A stretch of 64,000 nucleotides of DNA from Natronobacterium texcoconense. Its GTDB lineage: Archaea > Halobacteriota > Halobacteria > Halobacteriales > Natrialbaceae. The first letter of the stretch is position 1, and the number at the start of each line of letters is the position of its first letter. Where the stretch lies: the NCBI RefSeq assembly GCF_900104065.1, contig NZ_FNLC01000001.1, forward strand, positions 744,001-808,000. The letters run 5' to 3'. Of the stretch, positions 1-8,567 are shown piece by piece. A model generated the notes under the pieces. It worked only from the letters and a program-made list of their open reading frames with translations, was not told the origin of the DNA and searched no databases. The translations under genes were made by a program, and so were the position numbers.

Positions 1-302
1 AAGGGAGTGATCTACCTCTGATCTACGAGCCCTCGTTCGCAACTATCGATTTCACGCACTCGAGTATAAACCCCACGAATTCACCCGGCGCTGTGCGGGA
101 GTCTCTGGCACGCCGACCCGCCACCGAGCCGGTTACGCAACGCTTTAGTTCGTCGTAGTGATAGGCCAGGTGGGAAGCGCACGGCCGCAAATCTGACTCG
201 TCACCGTTCGGTGGCTTGGGATTGCGGAAGTGCATCGCCAGTCGTCGGTGTCCGGCGACTGGCACACTATCGTGCGGTCAGTGCGGTTCCTATCCTCGAA
301 CA
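1..302. other. Non-coding stretch upstream of rps15
   Basis: No convincing gene is visible. A TATAAA sequence at 65-70 on the plus strand could start transcription near position 95, which would give the S15 transcript a leader of about 200 nt. A hairpin lies at 238-262, with 7-bp arms CCAGTCG and CGACTGG, about 40 nt before the S15 start. The leader hairpin could be regulatory or a processed RNA, but nothing identifies it. The 80-codon reading frame on the minus strand here has no recognisable family. Confidence 0.4.
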
Positions 303-773
303 ATGGCACGAATGCATACTCGCCGTCGTGGCTCGTCCGGTTCGGACAAGCCGACGGCAGACGAACCTCCGGAGTGGAGCGACGTCGACCCCGAAGATAT
401 CGAATCGCGGGTCGTCGAACTGGCAGAGCAGGGCTACGATCCCAGTCAGATCGGGATCAAGCTGCGTGACGAAGGCGTCACCGGCACGCCCATCCCGGAC
501 GTCAAGCTGGCGACCGGGAAGAAGATCACCGAGATTCTCGAGGAGAACGACGCCGACCCCGAGATTCCCGAGGATCTGCGGAACCTGATGAAACGTGCCG
601 TGCGACTGCGCGAGCACGTCCAGCAGAACCAGCAGGACTACCAGAACAAGCGAGCCCTGCAGAACACGGAGTCGAAAGTCCGTCGACTCGTCGACTACTA
701 CCGTGGCGACGAACTCGAGCCGGACTTCACGTACTCCTACGAACAGGCCAAGGACCTGCTCGACGACGTCTAA
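303..773 (+). CDS. rps15: 30S ribosomal protein S15
   Basis: This is the small-subunit ribosomal protein uS15 (archaeal S15/eukaryotic S13 type), which binds 16S rRNA early in 30S assembly. The 156-residue protein starts MARMHTRRRG, the usual archaeal beginning. It contains the conserved VELAEQGYDPSQIG and LRDEGVTGTPIPD segments and a C-terminal helical rRNA-binding half rich in Arg, Lys and Gln. The ATG at 303 was chosen over upstream in-frame starts because homologues begin there. It is followed after 11 nt by the RecJ-like/Pcc1/S3Ae genes, an arrangement common in archaea, so the four genes are probably one transcription unit. Confidence 0.97.
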   Translation: MARMHTRRRGSSGSDKPTADEPPEWSDVDPEDIESRVVELAEQGYDPSQIGIKLRDEGVTGTPIPDVKLATGKKITEILEENDADPEIPEDLRNLMKRAVRLREHVQQNQQDYQNKRALQNTESKVRRLVDYYRGDELEPDFTYSYEQAKDLLDDV

Positions 774-784
774 GCTAGTTCCAG

Positions 785-1966
785 ATGTCCACCGACAGTC
801 GCCCCGTCGAATCGACGACCGCCACACCCGGCCTCGAGAGCGCCGCGTTCGTTCGCCTCGTAACGCGATCGGACGGTGACGCCTTGGCCGCGAGTGGTAT
901 CGTCGCGCGGGCGCTTGCGGAACGGAACACGCCGTTCCAGGTAACTGTCGGCCGAACGGTCGCGGACCGAACGGACCGCGCTCGGGCCGGCGAGGAGGGC
1001 GATCTGACGCTCGCCGTCGGCGCAACGGACGCGGACGTGCCGCGACTCGACGCGGACGATCGACCCGCGACGCTCGCGGCCGTCGATCAGGTCCGCGAAC
1101 TCGGCGTCACTCCGGATCCCGTGCTCGCGCTCGCCGGACTCGTCGCCGCTGGCGTCGAACCCGGCGCAGGCGAGAGCGAGTGGGTCTTAGAGACCGCGCA
1201 GGACCGTAACCTGGTCGACCGACGGCCGGGCGTCGCGGTACCGACCGCGGACCCGATCGACGGCGTCGCACATTCGACACGACTGTGCGGGCCGTGGTCG
1301 GGCGACCTCGAGGCGACCCGTGAGGCGCTCGCCTCGAGCGTCGATCTCGAGTCCGACCTCGAGCAGGAGGACCGCCGCGCGATCGCTTCGGCAGTCGCAC
1401 TCGACGTCGTCGGTGACGACGAGGCGACCGAGACCGCAGCCAGCGCGATCCGGCGCGGACTGAAACCCTACGCGACGACCGGATCCGACGCGCCGTTCGC
1501 CACCGTCGGCGGCTACGCCGACGTGCTCGAGGCGACGGCCCGGACGGAACCCGGCACCGGCGTCGCGCTCGCGATGGGTCACGACGCTCGCGATCCGGCA
1601 CTCGCGGCCTGGCGCGAGCACGGTCGTCGCGCACACGAGGCACTCGAGTCGGCCTCGACTGGCCGGTACGACGGGTTGTTCGTCGTCGGGATCGACGACG
1701 GCCCCGTCGAGGCGGTCGCTCGTATCGCCGTCGCGTACCGCTCGCCGGAACCGGTCGTGCTCGCGGTCGCCGCCGACGGTGGCGAGGCCGCGATCGCGAC
1801 CCAGGACGACGATCCGCTGGGTGCGACCGTCGAACGAATCGCTCGCGAACTCGAGTCCGACGCAGAGGGCGTCGAGTACGACGTCGGTCGTCGTCGGGGC
1901 TACCTGCGGTACGATCCCGGCCTCGAGCGATCGACGGTCGTCACGACAGTGAGGGAGCTTCTATGA
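785..1966 (+). CDS. RecJ-like DHH-family protein, motifs degenerate
   Basis: The 393-residue protein occupies the place of the archaeal RecJ-like exonuclease gene next to Pcc1. It keeps a DHH-fold pattern: an N-terminal RSDGDALAASGIVARAL segment that corresponds to motif I (normally HxDxDG), and a C-terminal glycine-rich region resembling a DHHA1 domain, near residues 270-300. The LTLAVGATDAD segment sits where an active DHH motif would be expected, but no DHH triad is present. Family knowledge says active members are manganese-dependent nucleases or phosphoesterases; the loss of metal ligands suggests a non-catalytic, perhaps structural role. The last 4 nt overlap the start of pcc1. Confidence 0.75.
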   Translation: MSTDSRPVESTTATPGLESAAFVRLVTRSDGDALAASGIVARALAERNTPFQVTVGRTVADRTDRARAGEEGDLTLAVGATDADVPRLDADDRPATLAAVDQVRELGVTPDPVLALAGLVAAGVEPGAGESEWVLETAQDRNLVDRRPGVAVPTADPIDGVAHSTRLCGPWSGDLEATREALASSVDLESDLEQEDRRAIASAVALDVVGDDEATETAASAIRRGLKPYATTGSDAPFATVGGYADVLEATARTEPGTGVALAMGHDARDPALAAWREHGRRAHEALESASTGRYDGLFVVGIDDGPVEAVARIAVAYRSPEPVVLAVAADGGEAAIATQDDDPLGATVERIARELESDAEGVEYDVGRRRGYLRYDPGLERSTVVTTVRELL

Positions 1967-2250
1967 GTCGGCGAGCGACGATCCGGACGGAACACGGCGA
2001 CGCCGAACTCGTCGCGCGGGCGCTCGAGCCCGACAACACCGACGAGATGGAGACGACCGTCGACGCGGAGTCGAGCGCAGTCGTCACCCGGATCGAACGC
2101 GAGACGACGAGTGGACTCCAGTCGACGGTCGACGACTACGTGGTCAATCTGGACGTAGCGATCGACGTCGCGAACGCAGCCGAACAGCACGGACGACCGA
2201 CGGACGCGGGACCTGCGTCCGATACAGAACCTACCAACAACAATGAGTGA
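1963..2250 (+). CDS. pcc1: KEOPS complex subunit Pcc1
   Basis: This small protein (95 residues) matches Pcc1, the dimerisation subunit of the KEOPS complex that makes N6-threonylcarbamoyladenosine on ANN-decoding tRNAs. It has the typical alpha/beta core of about 80 residues with the conserved RALEPDN segment near the start and TVDDYVVNLDVA toward the end. The start ATG overlaps the stop of the RecJ-like gene (ATGA), and its own 3' end overlaps the S3Ae start by 8 nt, so translation of the three genes is probably coupled. The last 20 or so residues are a low-complexity polar tail. Confidence 0.88.
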   Translation: MSRRATIRTEHGDAELVARALEPDNTDEMETTVDAESSAVVTRIERETTSGLQSTVDDYVVNLDVAIDVANAAEQHGRPTDAGPASDTEPTNNNE

Positions 2251-2881
2251 ACGATCAGTTTCACGCGCGAAACAGGAGAAGCGGTGGTACACCGTGCTCG
2301 CCCCGGAGCAGTTCGACCGGGAGGAGCTCGGCGAGACCCCCGCTGACGAACCGGAAAAGCTCTACGAACGAACTATCGAGACGACGCTCGGCGACCTGAA
2401 GGGAGCCGCAAGCGAGAACAACACGAAGCTCACCTTCAAGATCAACGACGTCGGCAGCGACACGGCCTACACGGAGTTCAAGGAACACTCCCTGACCCGT
2501 GACTACCTGCGCTCGCTGGTCCGCCGCGGTGCCTCGAAGATCGAGGCCTACGTCACCGTCCTCACGACGGACGACTACCGCGTCCAGATCCAGCCCGTCG
2601 CCTTCACGACCAAGAAGGCCGACGCGAGCCAGGAGAAGGCGATCCGCGAGGAGATGGTCGCGATGATCGAGGAAGCCGCTGCCGAACGCACCTTCGAAGA
2701 GCTGATCGACAGCGTCGTCGAAGGCCGACTCTCCTCGGCGATCTACGGCGAAGCCAAGACGATCTATCCGCTTCGCCGCGTCGAAATCCAGAAGGCGACC
2801 CTCGAGGCCCACCCCGAGGAAGTCGCCGAAGAGGAAGCGACGGCCGTCGACGTCGACGAAGAAGACGTCGCAGCCGACTAA
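2243..2881 (+). CDS. rps3ae: 30S ribosomal protein S3Ae (eS1)
   Basis: This is ribosomal protein eS1/S3Ae, an archaeal and eukaryotic small-subunit protein near the mRNA exit site. The 212-residue product contains the characteristic KRWYTVLAPEQF opening, the LKGAASENNTKLTFKI and YLRSLVRRGASKIEAYVTV segments, and a C-terminal KTIYPLRRVEIQKA helix followed by an acidic haloarchaeal tail. Translation starts inside the end of pcc1 (8-nt overlap), which fits the conserved archaeal gene order S15-RecJ-like-Pcc1-S3Ae. Confidence 0.97.
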   Translation: MSERSVSRAKQEKRWYTVLAPEQFDREELGETPADEPEKLYERTIETTLGDLKGAASENNTKLTFKINDVGSDTAYTEFKEHSLTRDYLRSLVRRGASKIEAYVTVLTTDDYRVQIQPVAFTTKKADASQEKAIREEMVAMIEEAAAERTFEELIDSVVEGRLSSAIYGEAKTIYPLRRVEIQKATLEAHPEEVAEEEATAVDVDEEDVAAD

Positions 2882-2901
2882 CGTTCCCGTATCGCACGTT
2901 C

Positions 2902-2915
2902 GGTTTCGATTTTTG
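2902..2915 (+). terminator. Possible T-rich terminator after S3Ae
   Basis: A T-rich run including TTTTT at about 2911-2915 lies 30 nt after the S3Ae stop, between this operon and the convergent truD gene. Archaeal transcription often ends at such oligo-T stretches. No strong stem precedes it, so the call is tentative. Confidence 0.35.
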
Positions 2916-2938
2916 GGATCGCGTCTCGAGTAGCGACG

Positions 2939-4291
2939 CTATCCGAGGTCGATCGGGTTCACCTTCAGGTACTCCCGGACGACTACGGTCGCGTACGATC
3001 CTTTCGGCAGGGAAAAGGAGAGCGTGAGCGGATCGCTCTCGAGGTCCATATCCGTCCGAACGAGAATCGCTCGCCGGGTGCCGGTCGAGTGGAACTCGTC
3101 GGGGAGGTCGAAGTCCGCTGGCGCGAGTCCCAACTCGTCGAGTACGTCGCGTTCGATCTCCCCTTGCTCGCCGTCGGCGAGTTCGGTGTCGGTGCCGACC
3201 AGTGGTGCGGTGACGAACGCTCGGCCGCGCTCGCAGTGACGAGTGACGGAGTCGACCCGGCGCTCGTCGACGCGCTGGAGTCGGTCGGTGTCGGGTAGGA
3301 CGAGTTCGTCGGGGACGTCGCTGCCGGTATCGGAAAAGCAGACCACGTCGCCCTCGACGGGCCGGTCGAACGGCAGCCCGCGCTCGAGGCGTTCGCTGAG
3401 CATCAGGTTGAACGCGTAGGACTGTGCGGCGTGGACGAACAGCCGCTGGAGGTTCGACGGGACGCGCTCGAGTGCGGCCCGGAACGTCTCCTCGTCGGGT
3501 TCACCCGAACACTCGGCGAGTTCGTGGAGCATCGAGCGTTCGTACCGTAACCGGTTGGGAAACCGCTCGAGTGCCTCCTCCCAGTCGCGAGTTTCCTCGA
3601 GAAATGCGCGGGCCTCCTGAGTCCCCTCGGGTTCGGCGTCGGCCGGGTTCCCGAGGTAGGCCATCACCGCGCCTTCCCAATCGCCGCGAGCGATCGCGAG
3701 GCCCACTTCGTGGGTGATCGGCCGTCGGCTACCGAACCGCTGCTGGCCGAAGAAGTTGGGGACGCCGATCTCTCCGTCCTCGCTCTCCCGGCCGCCGAAC
3801 TCGCGTAGTTCCGCTGTAATCTCCGCGGCCGTCTCGGGCCTGTCGGGGTCGCTGACGACGAGTTCGAAGGCGTTGCCCGCGAGGTCGCCGAACTCGAGGC
3901 CACGGCCCGCCCGTCCTAGCACCTCGAGGTCGACGCCGTCTATCTCGAGGGCTGCGAGCGCGTCGGGGTCGGTACCGTCGACGGAAAATAGCTGGGTCGT
4001 GATCGCGTACTTGTCCTTGGTCCCGGCCCAGTCGACCCGTTCCCGGGAGATACCGAGTGCGTCCGAAACCCGGGCGGCGAAGTCGTTCGTGTCCCAGCCG
4101 CGAAGCGTCGCCCGAAAGACGACGTGTGGGTAGCCGCCCGTATCGGCGTCGATGGGTTCGGTGGAGAACCGCTCGAGTTCACGCACGCGGAAGTGTTCGT
4201 CGTCGGCGCGAAGACGGCCGCCGACGCCGTCGGCGTCGCTGACGTAGTGGTCCATGCCGACGGCCTGTTCCGTGGGATGTGCCGGGCGCAT
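2939..4291 (-). CDS. truD: tRNA pseudouridine synthase TruD
   Basis: TruD/Pus7 family enzymes isomerise uridine 13 of tRNA to pseudouridine. The 450-residue protein carries the diagnostic [13 protein letters not shown] motif near residue 95, in which the aspartate is the catalytic residue. It also has the [15 protein letters not shown] motif and the C-terminal [18 protein letters not shown] signature. The N-terminus [19 protein letters not shown] matches the archaeal form. It is transcribed toward the S3Ae operon (convergent). The PRC-barrel and pth2 genes lie just upstream on the same strand, and archaeal truD and pth2 are often neighbours, suggesting a tRNA-maintenance cluster. Confidence 0.96.
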   Translation of the reverse strand: MRPAHPTEQAVGMDHYVSDADGVGGRLRADDEHFRVRELERFSTEPIDADTGGYPHVVFRATLRGWDTNDFAARVSDALGISRERVDWAGTKDKYAITTQLFSVDGTDPDALAALEIDGVDLEVLGRAGRGLEFGDLAGNAFELVVSDPDRPETAAEITAELREFGGRESEDGEIGVPNFFGQQRFGSRRPITHEVGLAIARGDWEGAVMAYLGNPADAEPEGTQEARAFLEETRDWEEALERFPNRLRYERSMLHELAECSGEPDEETFRAALERVPSNLQRLFVHAAQSYAFNLMLSERLERGLPFDRPVEGDVVCFSDTGSDVPDELVLPDTDRLQRVDERRVDSVTRHCERGRAFVTAPLVGTDTELADGEQGEIERDVLDELGLAPADFDLPDEFHSTGTRRAILVRTDMDLESDPLTLSFSLPKGSYATVVVREYLKVNPIDLG

Positions 4292-4345
4292 AGTCGTTGC
4301 CGGCGCTTTGGCCGCCGGGGATAAATCGGTTCGTTCTCGCGGGCG

Positions 4346-4603
4346 TTAGGCTTCGCTACTCAGGTCCGCGTCGACGCGAATCTCCGAGTCGGTGACCGTC
4401 GCGACGTTCTCGGCGGGAATCTCGAGATCGTCTTCGTTCGCGTTGCCACGTCCGAGACTCTGGAGCCACGCTTCCGTGAGGCTCGGGTCCGGATCGACGT
4501 AGGCGACCTGTTCGACGGGATCGACCTCGGTGACGATCCCGATCTGTTCGCCGCGGACGTCCATCAGGAACTTTCCTTCGTCTTCAGTCGAGAGGACTGA
4601 CAT
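4346..4603 (-). CDS. PRC-barrel-like small protein
   Basis: This is an 85-residue acidic protein starting MSVLSTEDEGKFLMD. The segment GKFLMDVRGEQIGIVTEVDP has the beta-strand and turn pattern of PRC-barrel domains, which often bind RNA or act in RNA processing; the middle is VAYVDPDPSLTEAW. The ATG at 4603 was preferred over an in-frame start 18 nt upstream because a TATA-like element (4631-4640) is correctly placed for it. It lies between pth2 and truD on the same strand. The exact role is unknown. Confidence 0.65.
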   Translation of the reverse strand: MSVLSTEDEGKFLMDVRGEQIGIVTEVDPVEQVAYVDPDPSLTEAWLQSLGRGNANEDDLEIPAENVATVTDSEIRVDADLSSEA

Positions 4604-4630
4604 AGTACCGAAAACTTCCACCGTGATTGA

Positions 4631-4640
4631 TAAATAATTA
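4631..4640 (-). promoter_or_regulatory. TATA-like box for the PRC-barrel gene
   Basis: On the minus strand the sequence TAATTATTTA lies 28-37 nt before the ATG at 4603. This is the spacing expected for a haloarchaeal BoxA serving a leaderless or nearly leaderless transcript. Confidence 0.5.
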
Positions 4641-4699
4641 CTGCTGGCGGTGACTTCGAACGAACTGGTCGTTCGAGGGCTGATTGCCCGCTCGAGCCG

Positions 4700-5038
4700 C
4701 TAGAATAGCGACAGTTCGCCGGTCACGCGGTCGACGATATCCTCCTCGGCAGGGCCGACCGCGAGCGCGGTGACGGTCCCTGGCTCGAGTTGCGTGTGAC
4801 CGGCGTCGCGGATCAGGGCGTTGGCGATCCCTTTGCTGTCTGCGATCTCGGAGAGTTCGTGTAGCTGGCGTTCGCTTTCCCCTTTCAGGACGACCTTCTT
4901 CTGCCCGCCCTGTTTCCATCGATCCTGCGTCCGTCTCTCGGCTTTCTCGTATGCCGATAGCGACGCGTGAGCGACCTGTGCGGCGAGTTTTCCCTGTCCC
5001 ATCCCGACGTCGGTGCGAGCGACGATGGCCTGTTTCAT
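4700..5038 (-). CDS. pth2: Peptidyl-tRNA hydrolase Pth2
   Basis: Pth2 releases tRNA from peptidyl-tRNA that drops off the ribosome. The 112-residue product is the normal size and carries the signature opening [26 protein letters not shown] with its lysine and histidine, followed by [16 protein letters not shown] and the C-terminal [20 protein letters not shown] motif. A TTTATC element at about 5062-5067 on the minus strand is suitably placed as BoxA. The palindromic repeat at 5083-5166 begins about 45 nt upstream of the start. Confidence 0.96.
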   Translation of the reverse strand: MKQAIVARTDVGMGQGKLAAQVAHASLSAYEKAERRTQDRWKQGGQKKVVLKGESERQLHELSEIADSKGIANALIRDAGHTQLEPGTVTALAVGPAEEDIVDRVTGELSLF

Positions 5039-5082
5039 ACGCGAGTTCTCGAGGGGGATCGATAAATCGTCGGCGATCCCGG

Positions 5083-5166
5083 TATAGTAACAACTGAAAC
5101 TGTTTGCACACCGATCGCACCGCTGTCGTGCGATCGGGTGCGCACTGACTTTCAGTGGCTACTATA
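5083..5166. repeat. 84-bp palindromic intergenic repeat, family A
   Basis: This is an imperfect inverted repeat that spans most of the pth2-dsbA intergenic gap. The left end reads TATAGTAACAACTGAAAC and the right end is close to its reverse complement, TTTCAGTGGCTACTATA. Inner arms pair as well: CCGATCGCACCGC with the right-hand GTGCGATCGGG. It encodes no protein, has no direct repeat obvious at its ends and resembles small non-autonomous palindromic elements of haloarchaeal genomes. It could fold into a long hairpin in RNA or cruciform DNA between two divergent promoters. Confidence 0.75.
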
Positions 5167-5215
5167 GCTGGGACTCCCCGTCACGTATTTGGCTCCTGCT
5201 TGGTTAGCCGCCGAC

Positions 5216-5824
5216 ATGGACGAAACGCGTCGGTCGTTTCTCGCGACGGCCGCGATTGCAGGCGCGAGTATCGGGATCGCCGGCTGTCTCGGTGACGACG
5301 AGCCCTCGACGTCACCGGAGCCGCCGGAGCCACCCGTAGCGGGAAACCCGGACGCGGACGTGACGGTGACCGTCTACGAGGACTTCGCCTGTGGCGTCTG
5401 TCGACAGTTCAAGTTCCAGATGTTGCCGTACATACAGGAGAACTACATTGGCCCAGGACTGATCCGACTCGAGCAACGGGACTTCCCGATTCCGGTCGAC
5501 GAGACCTGGTCGTGGGCCGTCGCCTCCGGTGCCCGTGCCGTCTACGAGACGGAGGGCGACCAGGCGTTCTGGGAGTTCGCCGCCGAAATCTACGGTCACT
5601 TCGACGACTACTCCTACGACGCGATCGAGACCGTCGCCGACGACCTCGGGTTCGACGGTGAGGACATTCGCGAGGCGGCCGAGAAAGAAACGTACCGTGA
5701 CGCCCTCGAAACGAACCGAGAGTACGGTTCGGCCAACGGCGTCGAGGGGACACCGACGTTCTTCGTCGACGGCGAACTGGTCGAAGACGACCTCGTGAGT
5801 GCGATCGACGGCGCACTCGAGTAA
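5216..5824 (+). CDS. Secreted DsbA-like thioredoxin-fold lipoprotein
   Basis: This predicted exported thiol oxidoreductase or protein-disulfide catalyst has 202 residues. The N-terminus has a Tat-like [10 protein letters not shown] signal and a lipobox IAGC with Cys24, so it is probably a membrane-anchored lipoprotein facing outward. A Pro/Glu-rich linker (28-45) precedes a DsbA-type thioredoxin fold: YEDFACGVC with the CGVC active site at Cys59/Cys62, and the [12 protein letters not shown] segment containing the cis-proline near the C-terminus. The ATG at 5216 was chosen because it begins the Tat signal. It lies upstream of dcd on the same strand. Confidence 0.88.
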   Translation: MDETRRSFLATAAIAGASIGIAGCLGDDEPSTSPEPPEPPVAGNPDADVTVTVYEDFACGVCRQFKFQMLPYIQENYIGPGLIRLEQRDFPIPVDETWSWAVASGARAVYETEGDQAFWEFAAEIYGHFDDYSYDAIETVADDLGFDGEDIREAAEKETYRDALETNREYGSANGVEGTPTFFVDGELVEDDLVSAIDGALE

Positions 5825-5891
5825 CGGGCTGTCGGACTATCCACTGGACTGGATCGAACCGTTTACACCCTCGCCGTTCGACTCGACGGGT

Positions 5892-6494
5892 ATGATCCTC
5901 TCCGACGCGGACATTCTCGAACGACTCGAGGAGGGCGACCTGGTCGTCGACCCCCTCGACGATCCCGAACTACAGATCCAGCCGGCGAGCGTCGACCTGC
6001 GCCTCGGTCGCGAGTTCCTCGAGTTCCAGCGGACGAACATCTCCTGTATCCACCCAAACTCCGAGCAGGAGGTCGACGAGTACGTCACCGAGACGGTCGT
6101 CGACGATGGTGACGACTTCATCCTGCATCCGGGAGACTTCGTGCTGGGGACGACCCACGAGCGCGTCGAGATCCCGCCGGACCTGATCGCTCACGTCGAG
6201 GGACGCTCCTCGCTGGGACGGCTCGCCGTCGTCGTCCACGCGACTGCAGGACTGTGCGATCCCGGTTACCGTGGCCAGATCACCCTCGAACTCTCGAACC
6301 TCGGAACCGCGCCAGTCGCACTCACGCCCGGTATGCGAATCTCACAGCTCACGTTCACAGAGCTCAAAACACCCGCAGAACGACCCTACGGCAGCGAACG
6401 CGGCTCGAAGTATCAGGATCAGGACGGTCCACAGGCCTCGCGCATCCAGGGTGACCACGAGTTCGGTGGCGACCAACTCGAGCGCGAGGACTAA
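5892..6494 (+). CDS. dcd: dCTP deaminase
   Basis: This enzyme deaminates dCTP to dUTP in pyrimidine deoxynucleotide synthesis. The 200-residue product starts [12 protein letters not shown] and shows the family motifs [34 protein letters not shown] and [21 protein letters not shown], in which the glutamate of the ITLEL segment is the catalytic residue. The trimer-forming C-terminal region ends in a polar acidic tail. The internal ATG at 5892 was taken as the start because homologues begin there. The stop is one base from the convergent stop of the next gene. Confidence 0.96.
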   Translation: MILSDADILERLEEGDLVVDPLDDPELQIQPASVDLRLGREFLEFQRTNISCIHPNSEQEVDEYVTETVVDDGDDFILHPGDFVLGTTHERVEIPPDLIAHVEGRSSLGRLAVVVHATAGLCDPGYRGQITLELSNLGTAPVALTPGMRISQLTFTELKTPAERPYGSERGSKYQDQDGPQASRIQGDHEFGGDQLERED

Positions 6495-6495
6495 G

Positions 6496-6879
6496 TTACT
6501 CTTCTATCGGTTCCGTCCCTTCGGCAAACCCGGATCGAGAGACGCCGTACGCACAGAGCAATCCGAGTACGAATCCGGAGCCGATCGACTGGATCGGGCC
6601 GAGGTGGACGACGACGACGCCACCGACGAGTCCGACGAAAAAGCCCGCGCCGAAGCCGGTCGTGATCCCTGCAACGCGTCGTCGTCCCGGCGGAACGTCG
6701 GGGGTGAGGGTGACGCTGACGGCCGCCGTCGCGACCAGTCCAGCGATAGTCCCGGTGAGCAGTCCGAGGAGGAGTTCGAACTCCACGAGCGGGCCGGTGA
6801 TCGCGGCCGTCGTCATTCCGAATCCGAAAAAGGCGAGGAGTCCCGAGACGAGCGCGAGCACGACTGTTCTGGCGGACAT
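6496..6879 (-). CDS. Small haloarchaeal membrane protein
   Basis: This is a 127-residue protein with about four hydrophobic segments: residues 5-30, 35-58, 68-92 and 95-115. The loops are short and Arg-rich (PPGRRRVAG) and there are no enzymatic motifs. Gly/Ala-rich helices such as AGFFVGLVGGVVVV suggest tight helix packing. It is convergent with dcd and divergent from the ThiN-domain regulator. It resembles the small integral-membrane DUF proteins common in haloarchaea; no function can be assigned. Confidence 0.7.
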   Translation of the reverse strand: MSARTVVLALVSGLLAFFGFGMTTAAITGPLVEFELLLGLLTGTIAGLVATAAVSVTLTPDVPPGRRRVAGITTGFGAGFFVGLVGGVVVVHLGPIQSIGSGFVLGLLCAYGVSRSGFAEGTEPIEE

Positions 6880-6980
6880 CGCTTACACCACACTGCTATC
6901 GACTCCCGTAAGTGTTGATCGGTCTCACTCCGGGGACGGTACCGACAAGTTATCCCCGAGGCGGTCGTACGGAACGGCAA

Positions 6981-7880
6981 ATGCAATTCGTCGAGGAAAT
7001 CGTCGTCGACGAGTTCCTGCCGACCGTCCGGTCGTTGCTTGCCGGCCGGCTCCGCGAGCAGGGACTCACCCAGAGCGAAGTAGCGGACGTGCTCGGCATC
7101 AGCCAGAGCGCGGTCTCGAAGTACGCCCACGGCGACGTCGCGACGAACGACCGGATCGCCGACGACGAACGTGTCGAGGCACTCGTCGACGAACTCGGCG
7201 AGGGACTCGCTGCCGGCGACATTACGCCAGTCCAGGCACTGATCGAAATCGAGGTCCTGATCCGCGAACTCGAGGGCGGCGGCGACCTGCTTGCTCAGCT
7301 TCACGAAGCGGAGGTGCCCGAACTCGCCGACCACGGCTCGAGTTTCCGGGTGCACGACCCCGAGAGCGACCTGCGGACCAGCGAGCGCGTACTCTCGTCG
7401 CTTCGGCGTGGACTTCGCATCCTCGAGAACTCGAGCGGGTTCGCGACGCTGATCCCCGCCGTCGGCTCGAACCTGGTGGCGTGTACGCCCGACGCCGAGG
7501 ACGTCGACGACGTCGCCGGCGTTCCCGGCCGAATCTTCGACGTGAAAGGGCAGGCGACGGTCCCGACAGGCCCCGAGTTCGGCGTTTCCGAACACGTCGC
7601 GACAGTGTTGCTGGCCGCCCGCGCCCACGGATCGGACGCGTCGGCGGCGATCAACATCAGCTACGACCGAGACCTGCTCGCACAGCTGTCCGAGGACGGC
7701 CACGTCACCGCCGAATTCGACGAATCGGACGACGTCGCCTCGAGCGTCGCTGCAGCGATCGAAGACGAACCGGAAGCGACGGTGCTGTACCAGACCGGCG
7801 GGATGGGGATCGAACCGTTGATCTACGTCCTCGGCCCGGACGCGGAGTCGGTCGCCGATACGGTTCGATCGCTACTGTAG
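6981..7880 (+). CDS. HTH + ThiN-domain transcriptional regulator (ThiR-like)
   Basis: The 299-residue protein has an N-terminal helix-turn-helix at residues 25-50 (LTQSEVADVLGISQSAVSKY) followed by a linker and a C-terminal domain of the ThiN thiamine-phosphate-synthase family (about 130-299, ending PLIYVLGPDAESVADTV). This architecture is the archaeal ThiR type, described as controlling thiamine genes with thiamine phosphate as the likely signal. The start ATG at 6981 follows a TTATCC element about 32 nt upstream. It is directly followed, with no spacer (TAG then ATG), by a methyltransferase gene. The thiamine gene thi4 lies 6 kb away on the other strand and is a plausible target. Confidence 0.85.
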   Translation: MQFVEEIVVDEFLPTVRSLLAGRLREQGLTQSEVADVLGISQSAVSKYAHGDVATNDRIADDERVEALVDELGEGLAAGDITPVQALIEIEVLIRELEGGGDLLAQLHEAEVPELADHGSSFRVHDPESDLRTSERVLSSLRRGLRILENSSGFATLIPAVGSNLVACTPDAEDVDDVAGVPGRIFDVKGQATVPTGPEFGVSEHVATVLLAARAHGSDASAAINISYDRDLLAQLSEDGHVTAEFDESDDVASSVAAAIEDEPEATVLYQTGGMGIEPLIYVLGPDAESVADTVRSLL

Positions 7881-8567
7881 ATGTCCGCGAGCACGAGTTC
7901 GGCGTCCGCCCAGGAGTTCTACGGCCGCTGGGCGCGTCTCTACGACCTCATCGCGCGTCGTACGCCGGGCATCCCACGCCTCCGGAGACGGGCCGCGGCA
8001 ACCTGTCGACTCGAGCCCGGCGACACCGTCGTCGAGATGGGCTGTGGAACGGGTGCGAACCTGCCGTACCTGCGCGAGCAGGTCGGTCCCGGCGGTACCG
8101 TGATCGGGATCGACTTCACACGCCAGGTACTCGAGCGAGCGCGCGACCTGACGGCCGAGTACGACAACGTTCACGTCGTTCGCGGTGACGCGACGCGGCC
8201 GCCGCTCGCAGACGTGAACAGGGACGTCGACGCCCTGCTGGCGACCTTCGTCGTCGGGATGCTCGAGGACCCCGCGGGCGCGGTCGACGACTGGTGTGAC
8301 CTCGTCGGTCCCGACGGTCACGTCGTCCTCGCGAACGCGGCCCGCAGCGACGAGTGGTACGCGCCGCCGGTCAACGCCGTCTTCCGGGCGATCGTCGTCC
8401 TCTCGACGCCACCGACGACGAAACTGCGCTACGAGGACCAGCCACATCTGCGACTCGACAGGAAGATCGACGGCGCTCACGCTCGCCTCCGGGAACGCTC
8501 GAGTGCGGTCGCCGACGAGACGCACGTCTTCGGCGTCGTGCGGTTAACTGGCGGTCGACTGGGTTGA
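7881..8567 (+). CDS. Class I SAM-dependent methyltransferase
   Basis: This is a 228-residue Rossmann-fold methyltransferase. The SAM-binding motif I is VVEMGCGTGANLPYL (about residues 50-64), followed by the acidic loop GIDFTRQVLERA and the motif II/III region VRGDATRPPLADVNRDVDALLATFVVGML. It looks like the UbiE/Coq5-type small-molecule methylases, but the substrate cannot be read from sequence. Its start abuts the regulator stop, so the two are co-transcribed. Its TGA stop overlaps the first base of the palindromic repeat that follows. Confidence 0.85.
   Translation: MSASTSSASAQEFYGRWARLYDLIARRTPGIPRLRRRAAATCRLEPGDTVVEMGCGTGANLPYLREQVGPGGTVIGIDFTRQVLERARDLTAEYDNVHVVRGDATRPPLADVNRDVDALLATFVVGMLEDPAGAVDDWCDLVGPDGHVVLANAARSDEWYAPPVNAVFRAIVVLSTPPTTKLRYEDQPHLRLDRKIDGAHARLRERSSAVADETHVFGVVRLTGGRLG

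Noticed and set aside
23-265. 80-codon ORF on the minus strand upstream of S15
   Set aside because: No recognisable family, no clear start signal and an irregular Arg/Pro-rich composition; treated as chance.
6662-8188. 508-codon plus-strand ORF overlapping the ThiN regulator and methyltransferase
   Set aside because: Extremely Arg-rich shadow frame of the real genes; high G+C makes long spurious ORFs common.
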